Shown one piece after another: positions 62,101 through 64,000 of a stretch of 64,000 nucleotides of DNA. This stretch comes from Echinococcus granulosus (taxonomy: Eukaryota; Platyhelminthes; Cestoda; Cyclophyllidea; Taeniidae), in contig NW_020170423.1 of the NCBI RefSeq assembly GCF_000524195.1, positions 62,001 through 126,000 of the forward strand, read 5' to 3'. The notes under the pieces were generated by a model. The model was not told the DNA's origin. It did no database searches and was given only the letters and a program-made list of their open reading frames with translations. A program made the translations under genes and the position numbers. Every line of letters begins with the position of its first letter. Positions within the stretch are counted from its first letter, which is position 1.

Positions 62101-64000
62101 GTTGTATTCGATTGGATTTAGAAAGATTGGAATATTTCCTTTTTCCACTTAACTCGGCTTTTATCCAGACGTAGGGAGGAGAAGATGGGGGGACTAGTTA
62201 CCCTTCAGTTAGACTCGATGTTAGGTTTATCTTGATATCTGGGAAGCCTGAGGACCGTAATCTAGTTCTGTCTACTTGTATTACTTTTGGTCCATCAAAC
62301 CGCATTTCTTGTCCATGAACGAGCCCTCTGTACCGATAATAAGGCAGCCCCCATTATTTTCCTTCGATAGAACTATTCAGCCTCTTTCTTTTGGCTATGT
62401 GGGTCCTGGGAAATAGTTTCTTAACGCTTTCTAAGATCTTTTTGCCAGTTTATTCGAGTTTAATCGCATTTTTAGAATTCAATTTGCTTAAAACAAAGTT
62501 AATGTAGCTTTTCTTTTTTAATAGTGTTTTGTAGTCTTCTTCCACGTCTGTAAAATTTGTCGCATTCCTTTCTATTCAGGTATGTAGATATATTTGGAAA
62601 CCTTTCGGTTCTACAAATGGCACTACCATCTACACGAAAGTGGAGTTTGTGCAAGGATGATTAATGGCGTGATTAAGTTGGTACTGGCCTCCTTCCATGC
62701 CCCTTAGGCATTTTACATATACAGGCGTAGTTGCTGCAAACTTTGATTACGACGTCATTCCCCCGAATCAGGTCAGTTTAGCCCTCTCTCTATTGCAGAA
62801 GGCCAGGGAGATTTGTGCGCAGTTCTGTACAGCAAAATTTCTTCCTTCATTTGGCCGGACTGTGTCACTTTTTTTGTCATTCAGTGCGCAAACAAATTTA
62901 CCTAATTGGATGTTGGGAAGTGAATGTCTTGAAATCACAACTTAGCATCTGTGCTCACATTGGGCCGGTCATCTTACAGCTCTATTAGACAGATCATGGA
63001 GAAAAGAAACAAAATTTATTAGCTACCCAAATAAGTTCAAATTTAACCCCCAAAATGACATTTTTTTACTTGCTTTTGGTGAGAAATTGTGGGCACTTAA
63101 TCATAAAATTTGTCCTTGATGCGCAAAATCAGCAGACTCGAGTGGCATTAACCAAGTTTCAAGTTCGAATGCCACCGACTGCCCTCGGTGACTCTTGACC
63201 CCGGCCAGCATGACAAGCAATGCTGGGTTGTAAATGAGAAATAAAATTTGTCATTTTCGGACGTGTCTCCTTTTCTGGCCTTAAATTTGCATCATGTGTG
63301 GATAAAAAGATCAAGAATAACACAGCCAGCATGATGAATGCCAGGGATTGCGTCTTCAGTTCCCTAAACAAAATTTGTGATATCTATGACAACCAATGGG
63401 CTAAAGCGTAGCAAGAACACTGGAACTTTTCCGCAAGGAGGTCTTTTTTCAGGCAAAAACTGCAAATGAATACGTCAAATGTAATTCCAAGCCTGAAATA
63501 TGGCCACCCTTATTACTAATTTTGACACAGGGCAAATGACCTCCCTTAATCTTGTGATACTCCAAGCCAAAGAATCACGTCACCGTATTTGGCACTGTTC
63601 GTTTCACGTCTTTACGAAGGCATTCTCTAGTTCTTTCCTGCAGTAGGTAACGACTTACTCAACCACCGGTGTCTTGATGGTGATTGAGTATCATCTAGGC
63701 ATTAAGTTTGTGTGGCTTTCAGCATGACTGGCTGCAATCGTTTGTTCCCTGTGTTATAGGGCAAAATGGACGTGAGGATACTAATATAGGACCTTCTTGG
63801 GTTTTCGCTGCTGTCCTCTTGCTTTTGATCTGCATATCATAAGGTTTCGGCTGGTTCCACCCTGTCTTGGTTCCTAGGTTGATGGAATTTAGATAACGTG
63901 CGGTGGCAGAGCTACTGACAATCAGGTTTATTTTGTGGAGGTGGATGTGGAACAGTTGGTTCGCACCCTAATCGACTAGTAGGGGAAAGGCGTGGAAACT
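59173..64000. other. 3' region after the CA-related gene, no recognised gene
   Basis: Open frames are short and without domains. Contents: a CA/CG-rich simple tract near 60250-60282, an opposed CCAAT pair at 60163-60201, and AT-rich DNA. A minus-strand frame at 63159-63371 reads a hydrophobic stretch, but its first codon is TTG and no start fits. Confidence 0.45.

Noticed and set aside
63140..63240. TTCGAATGCC block resembling a tRNA T-loop
   Set aside because: No acceptor stem, D-arm or anticodon arm can be folded around it on either strand. It could be part of a SINE, but I found no second copy.
63159..63371. Minus-strand frame with a signal-peptide-like hydrophobic stretch
   Set aside because: The first codon is TTG, the internal ATG lies in the middle of the hydrophobic segment, and no conserved domain or splice context supports it.

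Overview
The window is metazoan nuclear DNA, most likely from a parasitic flatworm (cestode or trematode type). It has spliceosomal GT-AG introns, animal-specific gene families (parkin, DZANK1, a CA10/CA11-type carbonic anhydrase-related protein, the AP-1 sigma adaptin chain, SLC6), much intergenic DNA, simple repeats and three 100-N assembly gaps. Some introns are only 33-42 bp while others run to kilobases, a bimodal pattern I associate with flatworms. The species cannot be named from the sequence. There is no bacterial-style operon, CRISPR array, rRNA or convincing tRNA.

Layout. 1-7.4 kb: no recognised gene; a GA microsatellite and one copy of a dispersed repeat. 7.47-12.04 kb (minus): a 12-exon SLC6-family sodium-coupled transporter, about 590 aa, which I could join in phase from ATG to stop. 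12-15.5 kb: repeat-rich intergenic DNA. 15.57-15.95 kb (minus): LLPH, a small nucleolar protein. 16.6-17.18 kb (plus): AP-1 complex sigma subunit, four exons with introns of 33, 34 and 37 bp. 17.2-20.1 kb: nothing convincing. 20.15-26.93 kb (minus): DZANK1 with at least 13 exons; its ankyrin part was not found. 27.30-28.49 kb (minus): a complete intronless parkin. 28.5-46.5 kb: about 18 kb with no recognisable gene, holding dispersed and duplicated repeats. 46.54-59.17 kb (plus): a CA10/CA11-like carbonic anhydrase-related protein in eight coding exons whose zinc-binding histidines are all replaced. 59.2-64 kb: no recognised gene.

The genes do not form one pathway. They are a chance genomic neighbourhood of housekeeping and neuronal genes: membrane traffic (AP1S), mitochondrial quality control (parkin), cilium-associated (DZANK1), solute transport (SLC6), ribosome biogenesis or nucleolus (LLPH) and an extracellular non-catalytic CA fold. 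LLPH and AP1S are divergent neighbours, and parkin lies close upstream of DZANK1 on the same strand. I found no convincing undescribed system. The most interesting points are the very short introns (two of them in frame without stops), the intronless parkin among intron-rich genes, the dead CA active site, the unresolved DZANK1 C terminus, and several unnamed dispersed repeat families. Exon boundaries were placed by eye from splice signals, phase continuity and protein similarity; none was checked against transcripts.
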